Shown: positions 7,564 to 16,635, counted from the first letter of the stretch. The stretch is 43,934 nucleotides of DNA from Anaeromassilibacillus sp. An172 (GCF_002160515.1 NZ_NFKS01000026.1:1-43934); one strand, 5' to 3'. The notes: generated from the letters alone by a model not told the origin. Numbers and translations are program-made.

Positions 7564-7923
7564 ATGATTTTTAACGGTAAAAAAACAGCTAAAGGAGCCG
7601 CTGTAATTGTTTTGGCTCTCGTAATGTCAATGACTGCTCTTACAGGCTGCGGTGCATTGAAAAAAACACAGACAAACTCAGTGACACAGACTCAAAAAGA
7701 GAATAAAAAGGACGATAAAACTCCTGTGGAAACAGCTGCTCCAACAGAAAATATGAGTTCTGAAGCAAAAGACGGTAAAACAGAAAGCGCAACAGAAGTT
7801 AAAAAAGAGAATACAGACGCAAAGAAAAAAACAGTAAAAAAGAAAGCTGCAAAAAAGAAGAGCAGTAACAAAAAGTCAATTTCACTTGGCAAACTTCCCT
7901 CATCTAAAAAAGCAAGCAAGTAA
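7564..7923 (+). CDS. Small, strongly cationic lipoprotein
   Basis: A 119-residue protein with signal peptide and lipobox LTGC (C29). The mature part has a Thr/Glu/Lys-rich linker and then an extremely lysine-rich tail (runs such as KKKTVKKKAAKKKSSNKK), with no recognisable fold. It would present a positively charged arm on the outer membrane face, able to touch anionic teichoic acids or peptidoglycan. That would suit a target of an envelope-stress two-component system, and the gene directly follows one (145 nt after the kinase, with a candidate site between them). AAAGGATG lies before the ATG. A small hairpin (TCGGAG/CTCCGA) sits in its leader at about 7518-7537. The function is unknown and the link to the regulator is inference. 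Confidence 0.8.
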   Translation: MIFNGKKTAKGAAVIVLALVMSMTALTGCGALKKTQTNSVTQTQKENKKDDKTPVETAAPTENMSSEAKDGKTESATEVKKENTDAKKKTVKKKAAKKKSSNKKSISLGKLPSSKKASK

Positions 7924-7924
7924 A

Positions 7925-7964
7925 TTTATATAGATTTTTCTTTTGCGAACCGTTTATATAGATT
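7925..7964. repeat. Short direct repeat TTTATATAGATT, two copies 28 bp apart
   Basis: The 12-mer occurs at 7925-7936 and 7953-7964, just after the cationic lipoprotein stop. It is too short to define a family. It lies in a 350-nt region before the next gene that otherwise holds only the hairpin at 8083 and a -10-like TATAAT at about 8223. Confidence 0.5.
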
Positions 7965-8082
7965 GAGTTTTCGCAGTTTTCATTCAACAATACCTTTCAT
8001 TAAATATACCTCTAATTATACCTATTTGTTAACCTTTCCTTACTAAAATAGTTGTTCTGTTGGTTCGCTTAAAAGAACAGCA

Positions 8083-8136
8083 AATCCCCCAAAGAATTGT
8101 GATTATTGACGCAATTTCTTCGGGGGATTGTTGCTT
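8083..8136 (+). terminator. Long intergenic hairpin, probable terminator
   Basis: AATCCCCCAAAGAATTG (8083-8099) pairs with CAATTTCTTCGGGGGATT (8112-8129) with one mismatch and one bulge. TTGCTTT follows, a poor T-tract. It probably ends the lipoprotein transcript. Confidence 0.6.
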
Positions 8137-8273
8137 TAGGACGATTTTTATTTATAAAATACGTAAATCTTTACCAATGGTGAAAAATATCCACATTTAT
8201 ATGTATTTTTACAGAAATAATGTATAATTATAAGAAGTTAATTATTATTATTTATAAAATGTGGCGTACTAAA

Positions 8274-9686
8274 ATGAAAAGAAAATTTCAAATAGCATTG
8301 TCGGTAATTTTTATTATCATTATATTTATAGGAATAGACATAAGACCTGACTTTGTTACAGCGGCGGAAATATATGATTATTCCGGATTCTGGAATTGCG
8401 GAAACGCAAAAATTTCTGTGGATTCGGCAATTTATTCCTGCGCTTTTTCGGGTACCACGGGTTACGGCGGCGTTGTGTTTCCTTACGGTTCTTCCTTTAC
8501 TATTTCCTGTGATTATAAGATTTTTGCCGCATGTGCCGCAGGCGGCAGGTTTTACTATTTTACTCAGGTTTCAAATGAAATCACAGACTGCAATATAGTT
8601 GTTTACGATTCTAACAGCGGACTTACAGACACTTTTGCTGTTGCTGATATCTCTGTAAGCTCTAATGATATGGTTGCGGCTGACAGCTACGGGAATATCT
8701 ATTTTGTCAACTCCAATAACGGCAGCTTGGTGAAATGCTTTGCCATGAGCGGACGTCCCTGCACTGAAATATCTCTGGGAGGTTCTGTTTTAAGGCTTAC
8801 AACAGCAGGAAACGGAAATGTGCTTGCGGTCTGCACAAACGGAAATTATCTTATAAACAGTTCCGGAGGATGTTCCTATGTGGGCGGAGGAAGCGATGTT
8901 TTTCCAAGCGGCAACGGATATTTTTCCGATAACTCAGGCGGTGTTTACAACAGCTCTTTAAATATTGTTTACGGAGGCGGTGGAATGTCTGCCTGTGCTT
9001 CGAGCGGCTATGTTGTACATAATTCCGGTGTACTACAGCGTGTGGACTCTTCGGGAAAGGCATATGAGCAGGCGGACTGTGTTGATGGAGTCAGCAAGGT
9101 TTTTGCCATAGGTGATACGATTATTACCTTTAACGGAGGAGGGGTATTTGATGTTTACACTGTCAATGATTTCTATAAAATACAGGAGGAAACCACCGCT
9201 CCCACAACTCAGGTTGTAACAGAGGAAATAACAAGGCCTACGGAAGCCACCCAGGAGGACACGGAAGAAACAGAAATCGAAAGCACGGACACAGAAAGCT
9301 TTGTGATGTCATCAGTATACACTATGGACGAAGAAAGGAAATATGTTCTCGGTGTTTTGCCATCCACAAAGGAGGAAGAGTTCATAGGAAACTTTTCCAT
9401 TAAAAATATTGAATATGATTTACAGCGCAGCAACAATACAAACCAATACATATCAAACGGTGACGTTATAAGCTTTATATCAGAAAATGATACGAATACA
9501 TACAGGATTCTTGTGAACCGTGACTTTAACTGCGACGGAAAGTTTAATAACGACGATATCGACGCAATGGCGTATCTGCTTTTAAAGGGCGGAAGCATAC
9601 ATCAATGGCAGCAAATGTCTGTAGATGTAAATGAAAACGGAAATGTGGATTTAAGCGACTTGTATGACAGTTATCTCAACAGGTAA
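8274..9686 (+). CDS. Secreted protein with propeller-like domain, Thr-rich linker and dockerin-like module
   Basis: A 470-residue secreted protein. Order: signal peptide (about 1-35), a region of about 260 residues with repeated strands such as 'NIVVYDSNSG', 'GNIYFVNSNNGSLVKC' and 'GNVLAVCTNGNYL' that resembles beta-propeller blades, a Thr/Glu/Pro linker (about 305-342), a small domain, and a C-terminal pair of calcium-loop repeats (DFNCDGKFNNDDID and DVNENGNVDLSDLYDSYL) matching type I dockerins. A dockerin would tether it to a cohesin scaffold or cell-wall complex; no cohesin gene is in the window. I use the ATG at 8274, which begins a good signal peptide; an upstream ATG at 8220 overlaps the TATAAT box. 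No strong ribosome binding site is visible. The substrate is unknown. Confidence 0.75.
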   Translation: MKRKFQIALSVIFIIIIFIGIDIRPDFVTAAEIYDYSGFWNCGNAKISVDSAIYSCAFSGTTGYGGVVFPYGSSFTISCDYKIFAACAAGGRFYYFTQVSNEITDCNIVVYDSNSGLTDTFAVADISVSSNDMVAADSYGNIYFVNSNNGSLVKCFAMSGRPCTEISLGGSVLRLTTAGNGNVLAVCTNGNYLINSSGGCSYVGGGSDVFPSGNGYFSDNSGGVYNSSLNIVYGGGGMSACASSGYVVHNSGVLQRVDSSGKAYEQADCVDGVSKVFAIGDTIITFNGGGVFDVYTVNDFYKIQEETTAPTTQVVTEEITRPTEATQEDTEETEIESTDTESFVMSSVYTMDEERKYVLGVLPSTKEEEFIGNFSIKNIEYDLQRSNNTNQYISNGDVISFISENDTNTYRILVNRDFNCDGKFNNDDIDAMAYLLLKGGSIHQWQQMSVDVNENGNVDLSDLYDSYLNR

Positions 9687-9704
9687 AAATCAATTCATTT
9701 TTTG

Positions 9705-9733
9705 TTGCATAAATGACCTTTGGGTGTTATAAT
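9705..9733 (+). promoter_or_regulatory. Sigma-A promoter of glyA
   Basis: TTGCAT (9705-9710), exactly 17 nt, TATAAT (9728-9733). The leader to glyA is about 58 nt; I saw no riboswitch-like fold in it. Confidence 0.75.
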
Positions 9734-9797
9734 ACTAAGTAAAGCTGTATTTTTTAGGGAATGAAAAAGTGAAAATATAGAGAAAAGAGGAATTATC

Positions 9798-11051
9798 ATG
9801 GCAATTGACATTCTGCACAGCATAGATTTTGTAAACAAGTACGACCCTGAAGTGGGCGAAGCTATGCTTTTGGAACAGAAAAGACAGAAGAGAAACTTGG
9901 AGCTTATCGCCAGTGAGAACATCGTTTCTCCTGCTGTTATGGCAGCTATGGGAAGCTTGCTTACAAACAAGTATGCTGAAGGTTATCCGGGTAAGCGTTA
10001 TTACGGCGGATGCCAGTATGTTGACATTGTTGAGGATATTGCAAGAAAGAGAGCTTGTGAGCTCTTCGGCGCAGAACACGCAAATGTTCAGCCACACTCA
10101 GGCGCACAGGCTAACATGGCTGTATATTTCGCAATGCTTAAGCCGGGCGATACTGTAATGGGAATGAACCTTGCAGAGGGCGGACATCTTACACACGGTT
10201 CACCTGTAAATATGTCAGGTTCTTATTTCCACTTTGTACCATACGGTGTTGACCCTGTAACACATATTATAGATTTTGACAACGTAAGAAAGATTGCACA
10301 GGAATGCAAGCCTAAAATGATTGTATGCGGCGCAAGCGCATATCCAAGAATTATCGACTTTGCAAAGTTCAGAGAGATTGCAGACGAGGTTGGCGCATAT
10401 CTTATGGTTGATATGGCTCACATTGCAGGTCTTGTTGCAGCAGGCGTTCATCCAAACCCAGTTCCATATGCTGACTTTGTTACAACAACAACTCATAAGA
10501 CATTGAGAGGCCCAAGAGGCGGCCTTATTCTCTGCCGTGAGGAGTATGCAAAGGCTATAGACAAGGCTATTTTCCCTGGAACACAGGGCGGCCCTCTTAT
10601 GCACATTATCGCTGCAAAGGCAGTATGCCTGGGCGAGGCTTTGAAGCCTGAGTTTAAGGAGTACGGCAAAAAGGTTGTTTCCAACTGTAAGGCTTTGGCA
10701 GACGGACTTTTGAAGAGAGGCTGCAAGCTTGTAAGCGGCGGCACAGACAACCATGTGCTTTTGCTTAACCTTATCGACAGCGATATCACAGGTAAAGAGC
10801 TTGAGCATCGTCTTGATGAGGTTTACATCACAGCAAACAAGAACACAGTTCCTAACGAGCCAAGAAGCCCGTTTGTTACAAGCGGTGTTCGTATGGGTAC
10901 TGCCGCAGTAACCACAAGAGGACTTCAGGAAGAGGATATGGACAAGATTGCAGAGTATGTTGCTCTTGCAATGAACGATTTCGAGAACAGCGCAGACAAG
11001 ATCAGAGCAGGCGTAGAGGAAATCTGCAAAAAGTATCCCCTTTACGAATAA
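9798..11051 (+). CDS. glyA: Serine hydroxymethyltransferase
   Basis: A 417-residue PLP enzyme that interconverts serine plus tetrahydrofolate with glycine plus methylene-tetrahydrofolate. The pyridoxal lysine is K234 in '[14 protein letters not shown]'. Other signatures are '[15 protein letters not shown]', '[14 protein letters not shown]', '[13 protein letters not shown]' and '[12 protein letters not shown]'. The length and start are normal for the family, with an AAGAGG site before the ATG. With fhs about 4 kb downstream it belongs to folate one-carbon metabolism, though the two are not in one operon. The gene uses highly biased codons, indicating strong expression. Confidence 0.98.
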   Translation: MAIDILHSIDFVNKYDPEVGEAMLLEQKRQKRNLELIASENIVSPAVMAAMGSLLTNKYAEGYPGKRYYGGCQYVDIVEDIARKRACELFGAEHANVQPHSGAQANMAVYFAMLKPGDTVMGMNLAEGGHLTHGSPVNMSGSYFHFVPYGVDPVTHIIDFDNVRKIAQECKPKMIVCGASAYPRIIDFAKFREIADEVGAYLMVDMAHIAGLVAAGVHPNPVPYADFVTTTTHKTLRGPRGGLILCREEYAKAIDKAIFPGTQGGPLMHIIAAKAVCLGEALKPEFKEYGKKVVSNCKALADGLLKRGCKLVSGGTDNHVLLLNLIDSDITGKELEHRLDEVYITANKNTVPNEPRSPFVTSGVRMGTAAVTTRGLQEEDMDKIAEYVALAMNDFENSADKIRAGVEEICKKYPLYE

Positions 11052-11079
11052 TATAGAAATAACTTAATAAAGTTAAATG

Positions 11080-11110
11080 GAAAGGTATTTCGCTTTGCGG
11101 GATACCTTTC
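11080..11110 (+). terminator. Hairpin between glyA and rarA
   Basis: GAAAGGTAT (11080-11088) pairs perfectly with ATACCTTTC (11102-11110), and the loop can pair further. No T-tract follows, so it may be a partial terminator or processing hairpin. Confidence 0.5.
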
Positions 11111-11144
11111 TGTGGTATTAAATCCATAATTAGAGGTGATAAAA

Positions 11145-12422
11145 ATGTCAACTCCGCTTGCCGACAGGCTTCGCCCTCAGAGCCTTGATGATATTGTGGG
11201 ACAAAAACATCTTTTAGCTCCTGGTAAGCCTTTGAGAAAAATAATCGAAAGCGGCAAAATTCCAAACCTGATTTTTTACGGCCCGTCAGGTGTGGGAAAA
11301 ACAACCCTTGCCACCTATATCGCCAAAAAGACCGACAGAACCTTGAAAAAATTAAACGGTACAACTGCGTCAACAGCCGATATAAAGGAGATTTTTGCTC
11401 AGCTTGACACTTTCTCAGGAGTAAAGGGAATTTTGCTGTATCTTGACGAAATTCAGTATTTTAATAAAAAGCAACAGCAGACATTGCTGGAATACATAGA
11501 AAACGGACGTATAACACTTATCGCCTCTACCACTGAAAATCCGTATTTTTATGTTTATAACGCTATTTTAAGCCGCTGTACGGTTTTTGAATTTAAGTCG
11601 GTGGAAAAGGATGAAATAAAAAAGGCCGTTTTGCGTGCGGCTAAAATTTTATCGGAGGAGTCCGAATATCCCGTGGATTTTCCCGATGAGGCGGCGGAGA
11701 TAATTTCAAGGTCCTGCGGCGGTGATGTGCGAAAAGCCATGAACAGTGTGGAGCTTTGCTTTGCTTCCGCAGAGCTTGCGGATGGAGTTCTGCATATAAA
11801 ACCCGAGGACGCCGCAGAGCTTTCCCAGAAAAGCGCAATGAAGTACGACCGTGACGGCGATGAACATTACGACATAGTTTCAGCTTATCAGAAGAGTATG
11901 AGAGGCTCAGACCCCGACGCCGCTTTGCATTATCTTGCAAGACTTTTGGAGGCGGGCGACCTTATAAGCGCCTGCCGCAGACTTATGGTGTGCGCCGCCG
12001 AGGATGTGGGACTTGCTTATCCTCAGATTATTCCTATTGTTAATGCCTGCACCGATATGGCAATGAAGCTGGGTTTGCCGGAGGCGAGAATTCCCCTTGC
12101 TGACGCCGTTGTGCTTGTGAGCACTGCACCGAAATCAAATTCCGCTTACATGGGAATAAACGGAGCAATAGCGGACATAAGGGCGGGAAATATAGGACCT
12201 ATACCACGTCAGCTTCAAAATATGCATTACGACGGTGAGGATAATCAGAACAAGGGACAGTTTTATAAATACGCCCATGATTTTGAAAACCACTATGTGG
12301 AACAGCAGTATCTGCCCGATGTGCTGAAAAATAGAGTCTACTATAAGTTCGGCGACAACAAAAATGAGCAGGCATATAAGCAGTACTGGGAAAGAGTAAA
12401 GGGAAAGAAATTGCCGGGGTGA
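11145..12422 (+). CDS. rarA: Replication-associated recombination protein A (AAA+ ATPase)
   Basis: A 425-residue MgsA/RarA/WRNIP1-type clamp-loader-like ATPase acting at stalled replication forks. The N-terminus 'PLADRLRPQSLDDIVGQKHLL' (quoted in part) is diagnostic. Walker A is GPSGVGKT (46-53), Walker B 'LLYLDEIQ' (97-104), followed by sensor 1 'IASTTENP', the arginine-finger region 'LSRC' and the C-terminal tetramerisation part 'LPDVLKNRVYY'. The ATG at 11145 follows AGAGGTGA; an in-frame GTG at 11136 lies within that site and is rejected. The next gene starts within about 5 nt of its stop, so translation is probably coupled. Confidence 0.95.
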   Translation: MSTPLADRLRPQSLDDIVGQKHLLAPGKPLRKIIESGKIPNLIFYGPSGVGKTTLATYIAKKTDRTLKKLNGTTASTADIKEIFAQLDTFSGVKGILLYLDEIQYFNKKQQQTLLEYIENGRITLIASTTENPYFYVYNAILSRCTVFEFKSVEKDEIKKAVLRAAKILSEESEYPVDFPDEAAEIISRSCGGDVRKAMNSVELCFASAELADGVLHIKPEDAAELSQKSAMKYDRDGDEHYDIVSAYQKSMRGSDPDAALHYLARLLEAGDLISACRRLMVCAAEDVGLAYPQIIPIVNACTDMAMKLGLPEARIPLADAVVLVSTAPKSNSAYMGINGAIADIRAGNIGPIPRQLQNMHYDGEDNQNKGQFYKYAHDFENHYVEQQYLPDVLKNRVYYKFGDNKNEQAYKQYWERVKGKKLPG

Positions 12423-12426
12423 TTTG

Positions 12427-13038
12427 GTGGATTGTTTTTTAATAGGTAAATTCAGCCTTGATAATGGTGAAAAGAGAAAAACACAACATTCTAAAGGTAT
12501 GGAACTGCTTTATAAGGGCTTGAGGGAGTTTTATGCAGAACCTGAGCCTGAGAAGTTTTTAATTGAGAAAACCGAAACAGGAAAACCATTTTTTTCTGAT
12601 AAGCCGGAGTATAACTTTAATATTTCCCACAGCGGTGAACACTGCGCCGTTATGATAAGTGATAAAATATGCGGGGCGGATGTTGAGGAGATAAGAAATT
12701 TTCCAAAAAGAGTGTTGAAAAGAATCTGCACCGATGAGGAACTGGAGTATCTTTCCTCATTGCCTGAAGAGGAACAAAAAGCCGCCCGGTGGATGCTGTG
12801 GACGCTGAAAGAAAGCTATGTAAAAGCTGTGGGAAAGGGTCTGTCATTTGGTATGAAAAATATTTCCTTTGAAGCTTTGCCGGAGATAACAGCTTCAATC
12901 TGTAAAGCTGAAAAATCATTTTATCTTAAAAGGGAAGATATGGAGCATATAGAACACAATCTGGGAGATTTTTATATATTTTTCGACGGAGATATTTGTG
13001 TTTCTTTTTGCCTGGCGAATTTTTCAATGGATTGTTAA
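12427..13038 (+). CDS. 4'-phosphopantetheinyl transferase (Sfp type)
   Basis: About 203 residues. It should transfer the phosphopantetheine arm of coenzyme A to a serine of carrier proteins. Signatures in order: 'FNISHSGEHC', the magnesium motif 'GADVEEI', and 'LWTLKESYVKAVGKGLS' with the conserved W-x-x-K-E-[SA]-x-x-K core. The 'GKP' motif of Sfp enzymes (TETGKPFF) is also present. Start: GTG at 12427 has GGGGTG five nucleotides upstream; TTG at 12424 is also possible. Its target is not in the window, so it could serve fatty-acid ACP or a secondary-metabolite synthase elsewhere. It is translationally linked to rarA. Confidence 0.9.
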   Translation: MDCFLIGKFSLDNGEKRKTQHSKGMELLYKGLREFYAEPEPEKFLIEKTETGKPFFSDKPEYNFNISHSGEHCAVMISDKICGADVEEIRNFPKRVLKRICTDEELEYLSSLPEEEQKAARWMLWTLKESYVKAVGKGLSFGMKNISFEALPEITASICKAEKSFYLKREDMEHIEHNLGDFYIFFDGDICVSFCLANFSMDC

Positions 13039-13091
13039 CAACTTTACGATACGCATATGTCGGTTTAATTTAATAAAAAATCAGAATGAAA

Positions 13092-13139
13092 AGCCCCGTT
13101 GTGTCAATACTAAGATTAAAGTATTGATGCAAAGGGGCT
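13092..13139 (+). promoter_or_regulatory. Long hairpin masking the sigG ribosome binding site
   Basis: AGCCCC (13092-13097) pairs with GGGGCT (13134-13139), and the stem continues inward through TTG/CAA and TCAATACT/AGTATTGA around a short A-rich loop. The right arm contains AAAGGGG (13131-13137), the only ribosome binding site for the TTG start at 13146. The stem is followed by GTAATTTT, so it could also end the upstream transcript. A leader hairpin that limits translation is known for the B. subtilis sigG gene. Confidence 0.7.
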
Positions 13140-13145
13140 GTAATT

Positions 13146-13931
13146 TTGCAGTACAACAAGGTTGAAATTTGCGGGGTTAACACATCTTCTCTTAAAGTTT
13201 TAAAGGAAAGCGAAAAGCTTGAGCTTTTGAAAATTATGAAAACAGGCTCGAAAAAAGAAGCCAAGGCGGCAAGGGAAAAGCTGATAAACGGAAATCTGCG
13301 TCTTGTTTTGTCGGTTATACAGAGATTTGCAAACCGTGGGGAAAATGCCGACGATTTATTTCAGGTTGGCGTTATAGGGCTTATAAAAGCCATTGATAAT
13401 TTTGACCCCACTTTGGACGTAAGGTTTTCAACATACGGTGTTCCAATGATTATAGGTGAGCTTAGACGGCATCTCAGGGATTACAACTGTATAAGGGTTT
13501 CACGCTCTGTCCGTGACACGGCTTACCACGCTATGCAGGTTAAAGAAAAGCTTACACTTAAAAACAACAGAGAACCTACGGTGGAGGAGATTGCCAAGGA
13601 ACTGAATATTCCCAAGGAAAATGTGGTTTTGGCTTTGGAAGCCATTGTGGAGCCTGTTTCCCTTTACGAGCCGGTTTTTAACGACGGTGCGGACACGGTT
13701 TATGTTATGGACCAAATAGGTGACAAAAACGACGATACATCATGGCTTGACGAAATATCAATGAAAGAAGCCATGAAAAATCTCTCCGACAGAGAAAAGA
13801 GAATTTTAGGTTTGCGGTTCTTTAAGGGGAAAACACAGACTGAGGTGGCAAAGGAAATAGGAATTTCTCAGGCTCAGGTCAGCAGGATTGAAAAGGGCGC
13901 TGTGAACCAAATAAAAAGCAGTCTGTTTTAA
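13146..13931 (+). CDS. sigG: RNA polymerase sigma-G, late forespore sigma factor
   Basis: A 261-residue sigma-70-family factor of the sporulation type. The N-terminus 'NKVEICGVNTSSLKVL' is the sigma-G signature that separates it from sigma-F. Region 2 (LVLSVIQRFANRGENADDLFQ and 'GLIKAIDNFDP', quoted in parts), region 3 (PTVEEIAKELN) and region 4 (SDREKRILGLRFFKGKTQTEVAKEIGISQAQVSRIEKG, in part) are intact. Translation must start at TTG 13146, since this is the only start at the conserved N-terminus; its ribosome binding site lies in the hairpin arm at 13131-13137. Unlike the classical spoIIGA-sigE-sigG cluster, the two sporulation genes are not beside it. It implies an endospore-forming lineage. 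Confidence 0.95.
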   Translation: MQYNKVEICGVNTSSLKVLKESEKLELLKIMKTGSKKEAKAAREKLINGNLRLVLSVIQRFANRGENADDLFQVGVIGLIKAIDNFDPTLDVRFSTYGVPMIIGELRRHLRDYNCIRVSRSVRDTAYHAMQVKEKLTLKNNREPTVEEIAKELNIPKENVVLALEAIVEPVSLYEPVFNDGADTVYVMDQIGDKNDDTSWLDEISMKEAMKNLSDREKRILGLRFFKGKTQTEVAKEIGISQAQVSRIEKGAVNQIKSSLF

Positions 13932-13945
13932 ATTTAATATTTTGT

Positions 13946-13982
13946 AAAGGCGGCAGAATTCTTATTTGCCGCCTTTTCTTAT
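13946..13982 (+). terminator. Terminator of sigG
   Basis: AAAGGCGGCA (13946-13955) pairs perfectly with TGCCGCCTTT (13967-13976), followed by TCTTATT. Confidence 0.88.
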
Positions 13983-14031
13983 TATGTGCTTTGATGTTAT
14001 AATTAAATAAAAATCATAGGGAAGTGAAAAT

Positions 14032-14838
14032 ATGACTTTGGAAAATTTTTGCAGGGGAATAGGACTTGAAAAAGCGGCTTTTGAAGAGCTTAAAAAGATA
14101 TCTATTACGGAGGAAGAATATTCCCTTTATAAAAAGCTTTATTTTGATGACAGGGAAAAGTTTTTCTCTGATTTAGAGGGCAAAGAAAATTTCCGCCTGT
14201 TGTTTTTGTACTGCTATTGCAGGCTGGCGGCGGAGGATTTTGAAAAATATGTTGAGAAAAATATACCGGAGCAGGTTTACTGGGATACATTTTCTGATAT
14301 TTCAATCTGGTGCATGAACTGCTTTAATCAGTTTGGTGAGTACGGATTGCAGGAATACCGCTGGCTTTACCGACACATAGACTTAACTCTGTTTCGACTT
14401 GGCAGGCTTCAGTTTGAAAAGGCTGAATCTCCAAAAGCCATTGAAACAGAAAATATTAAAAAAGGCGATAGGGTTATAAACATCCATATACCACAGGGTG
14501 AAAAGCTAAGTTTTGAAGCTTCTAAAAAATCTTTGAAATGGGCGTTTGAGGTTTTCGGAAAGGATATTCCGTATTTGTGCTGTTCATGGCTTTTATGTCC
14601 CGACCTTAAAAATGTTTTGGATGAAAATTCAAATATTCTTAAATTTCAAAGCCTTTTCAGCATAATTGAAACAAATTACGAAAGCAGAGAGAGCGAGAAA
14701 CGAATTTTCGGAAACATAAAGGACAATGCATGCGAATATCCAGAAAACACATCTTTGCAGAGAAATGCAAAGTCATATTTGCTTTCGGGAGGCAGATTCG
14801 GCGACAGCTTGGGAATTATAAAAAAGGATTTGTTCTAA
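14032..14838 (+). CDS. Acyltransferase-like protein with GNAT-type C-terminal region
   Basis: A 268-residue cytosolic protein. The N-terminal half is helical. The C-terminal half has 'RVINIHIPQGEKLSFEASKKS', then 'YLCCSWLLCPDLKNVLDENSNILKFQ' (both in part), which fit the Clostridia family annotated as acyltransferase domain proteins (DUF5596, GNAT-like C-terminal domain). The reaction and substrate are not known. It is preceded by a TATAAT box near 13998 and a GGGAAGTG site before the ATG. It seems monocistronic between sigG and fhs. The family call is from memory of these phrases and is moderately sure. Confidence 0.6.
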   Translation: MTLENFCRGIGLEKAAFEELKKISITEEEYSLYKKLYFDDREKFFSDLEGKENFRLLFLYCYCRLAAEDFEKYVEKNIPEQVYWDTFSDISIWCMNCFNQFGEYGLQEYRWLYRHIDLTLFRLGRLQFEKAESPKAIETENIKKGDRVINIHIPQGEKLSFEASKKSLKWAFEVFGKDIPYLCCSWLLCPDLKNVLDENSNILKFQSLFSIIETNYESRESEKRIFGNIKDNACEYPENTSLQRNAKSYLLSGGRFGDSLGIIKKDLF

Positions 14839-14898
14839 AAAATACATGATTTTATCAAATCTTTCCATTTGTAATGTTGAATATGCATGAAATGGCTC

Positions 14899-14927
14899 TT
14901 GTTAAAACAGTGCTTATATGATAAAAT
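14899..14927 (+). promoter_or_regulatory. Sigma-A promoter of the fhs operon
   Basis: TTGTTA (14899-14904), 17 nt, TAAAAT (14922-14927), about 40 nt before fhs. Confidence 0.65.
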
Positions 14928-14966
14928 AATACCAAGTAGTATAATTTTTTCGGAGGTGTATTGTAG

Positions 14967-16634
14967 ATGCTTACAGATATTGAAATTGCAACCAGAGCAA
15001 AACTTGTTCCGATTGCGGAAATCGCAAAAAATCTGGGTATTACAGAAGAAGAGCTTGAGCCTTATGGTCGTTTTAAGGCAAAACTCAATGATGAACTTTT
15101 TGAGAGATTGAAGGATAAGCCGGACGGTAAACTTATTCTTGTTACAGCTATCAATCCAACACCGGCTGGCGAGGGAAAAACCACAACCACCGCAGGTCTT
15201 GGACAGGCTATGGCTAAAATAGGAAAAAATGCCGTTATCGCTTTGAGAGAGCCGTCACTTGGCCCTGTGTTCGGAATTAAGGGCGGAGCTGCCGGCGGCG
15301 GTTATGCTCAGGTACTTCCTATGGAGGACATTAACCTGCACTTTACAGGCGATATGCACGCAATCACAGCGGCAAACAACCTGCTTTGCGCAATGCTTGA
15401 CAACCACATGCAGCAGGGAAACGCTTTGGGCATTGACCAGAGAAGAATTCTCATAAAGAGATGCCTTGACATGAACGACCGTGCTTTAAGAAATGTGGTT
15501 GTTGGTCTTGGCGGAAAAGTAAACGGTATCCCACGTGAGGACGGATTTATCATTACCGTTGCTTCCGAGGTTATGGCTATTCTTTGTCTTGCCAACGATA
15601 TTAAAGACCTTAAAAAGCGTCTTGGTAATATTTTAGTTGCCTATAAATATGACGGAACTCCGGTTTATGCAAAGGATTTGAAAGCTGACGGAGCTATGAC
15701 CGTGCTTTTGAAGGACGCTATTAAGCCTAACCTTGTTCAGACTCTTGAGGGAACTCCGGCTATCATGCACGGCGGCCCATTTGCAAATATTGCCCACGGA
15801 TGCAACTCTGTAAGAGCTACAAAGCTTGCAATGAAGCTTGGCGATTACTGCATCACAGAGGCAGGCTTCGGTTCTGACTTGGGCGCAGAGAAGTTCCTGG
15901 ACATCAAGTGCAGATATGCAGGCCTTAAACCATCTGCAATAGTTGTTGTTGCCACATGCCGTGCTCTCAAATACAACGGCGGCGTGCCAAAGGCAATGGT
16001 AGGCGAGGAAAACATGGAGGCTTTGAAAGCCGGTATTGTAAACCTTGGCGTACATATTGACAACATGAGAAAATACGGTGTTTCTGTTGTAGTTGCAATT
16101 AACAAGTTCGGCACCGACAGTGAGGAAGAGCTTAAATTTATTGAGGAATACTGCATTTCCAAGGGCGCAGACTTTGCACTTTCAGAGGTATTTGAAAAAG
16201 GCGGAGAAGGCGGCGTAGAGCTTGCAAAGAAAGTTTGCGAAGCTGTTGAGAAGCCATCAGATTTCTCTGTTATCTATCCTCTTGACATTTCCTTAAAGGA
16301 GAAAATCCTGACTGTTGCACAGAAGATTTACGGAGCAAAGGATGTTGTTTACACAACTGCCGCAGAAAAAGCGATAAAAGAGGTTGAAAGTCTCGGAGGT
16401 TCTGAGCTTCCTATATGCGTAGCAAAGACACAGTACAGCCTTTCAGATAACCCTGCACTTTTGGGCGCTCCTAAGGACTTCACCATCACTGTAAGAGACG
16501 TAAGACTTTCAAACGGCGCAGGCTTTGTGGTTGTATTTACAGGGGATATTATGACTATGCCCGGACTTCCTAAGGTTCCTGCCGCAGAGAAAATAGATTT
16601 AAACGACGACGGTACAATAACAGGATTATTCTGA
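14967..16634 (+). CDS. fhs: Formate-tetrahydrofolate ligase
   Basis: A 555-residue enzyme that makes 10-formyl-tetrahydrofolate from formate, ATP and tetrahydrofolate. The P-loop is '[19 protein letters not shown]' (64-82). Other signatures are '[23 protein letters not shown]' (in part), '[12 protein letters not shown]', '[14 protein letters not shown]' and '[16 protein letters not shown]'. Full length for the family. GGAGGTG precedes the ATG at 14967. It supplies one-carbon units to purines and fMet together with glyA; no Wood-Ljungdahl partner genes are in the window. tsaE begins one nucleotide after its stop, so transcription probably continues into tsaE-tsaB. Confidence 0.98.
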   Translation: MLTDIEIATRAKLVPIAEIAKNLGITEEELEPYGRFKAKLNDELFERLKDKPDGKLILVTAINPTPAGEGKTTTTAGLGQAMAKIGKNAVIALREPSLGPVFGIKGGAAGGGYAQVLPMEDINLHFTGDMHAITAANNLLCAMLDNHMQQGNALGIDQRRILIKRCLDMNDRALRNVVVGLGGKVNGIPREDGFIITVASEVMAILCLANDIKDLKKRLGNILVAYKYDGTPVYAKDLKADGAMTVLLKDAIKPNLVQTLEGTPAIMHGGPFANIAHGCNSVRATKLAMKLGDYCITEAGFGSDLGAEKFLDIKCRYAGLKPSAIVVVATCRALKYNGGVPKAMVGEENMEALKAGIVNLGVHIDNMRKYGVSVVVAINKFGTDSEEELKFIEEYCISKGADFALSEVFEKGGEGGVELAKKVCEAVEKPSDFSVIYPLDISLKEKILTVAQKIYGAKDVVYTTAAEKAIKEVESLGGSELPICVAKTQYSLSDNPALLGAPKDFTITVRDVRLSNGAGFVVVFTGDIMTMPGLPKVPAAEKIDLNDDGTITGLF

Positions 16635-16635
16635 T

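Noticed and set aside
8220-8273. Upstream ATG extension of the dockerin-like secreted protein
   Set aside because: The ATG at 8220 overlaps the TATAAT box, and the extension spoils a normal signal peptide that begins at 8274.
9734-9797. Glycine or folate riboswitch before glyA
   Set aside because: The leader is only about 58 nt and shows no conserved aptamer-like pairing.
11080-11110. Regulatory RNA for rarA
   Set aside because: It is a simple short hairpin without further structure, better explained as the end of the glyA transcript.
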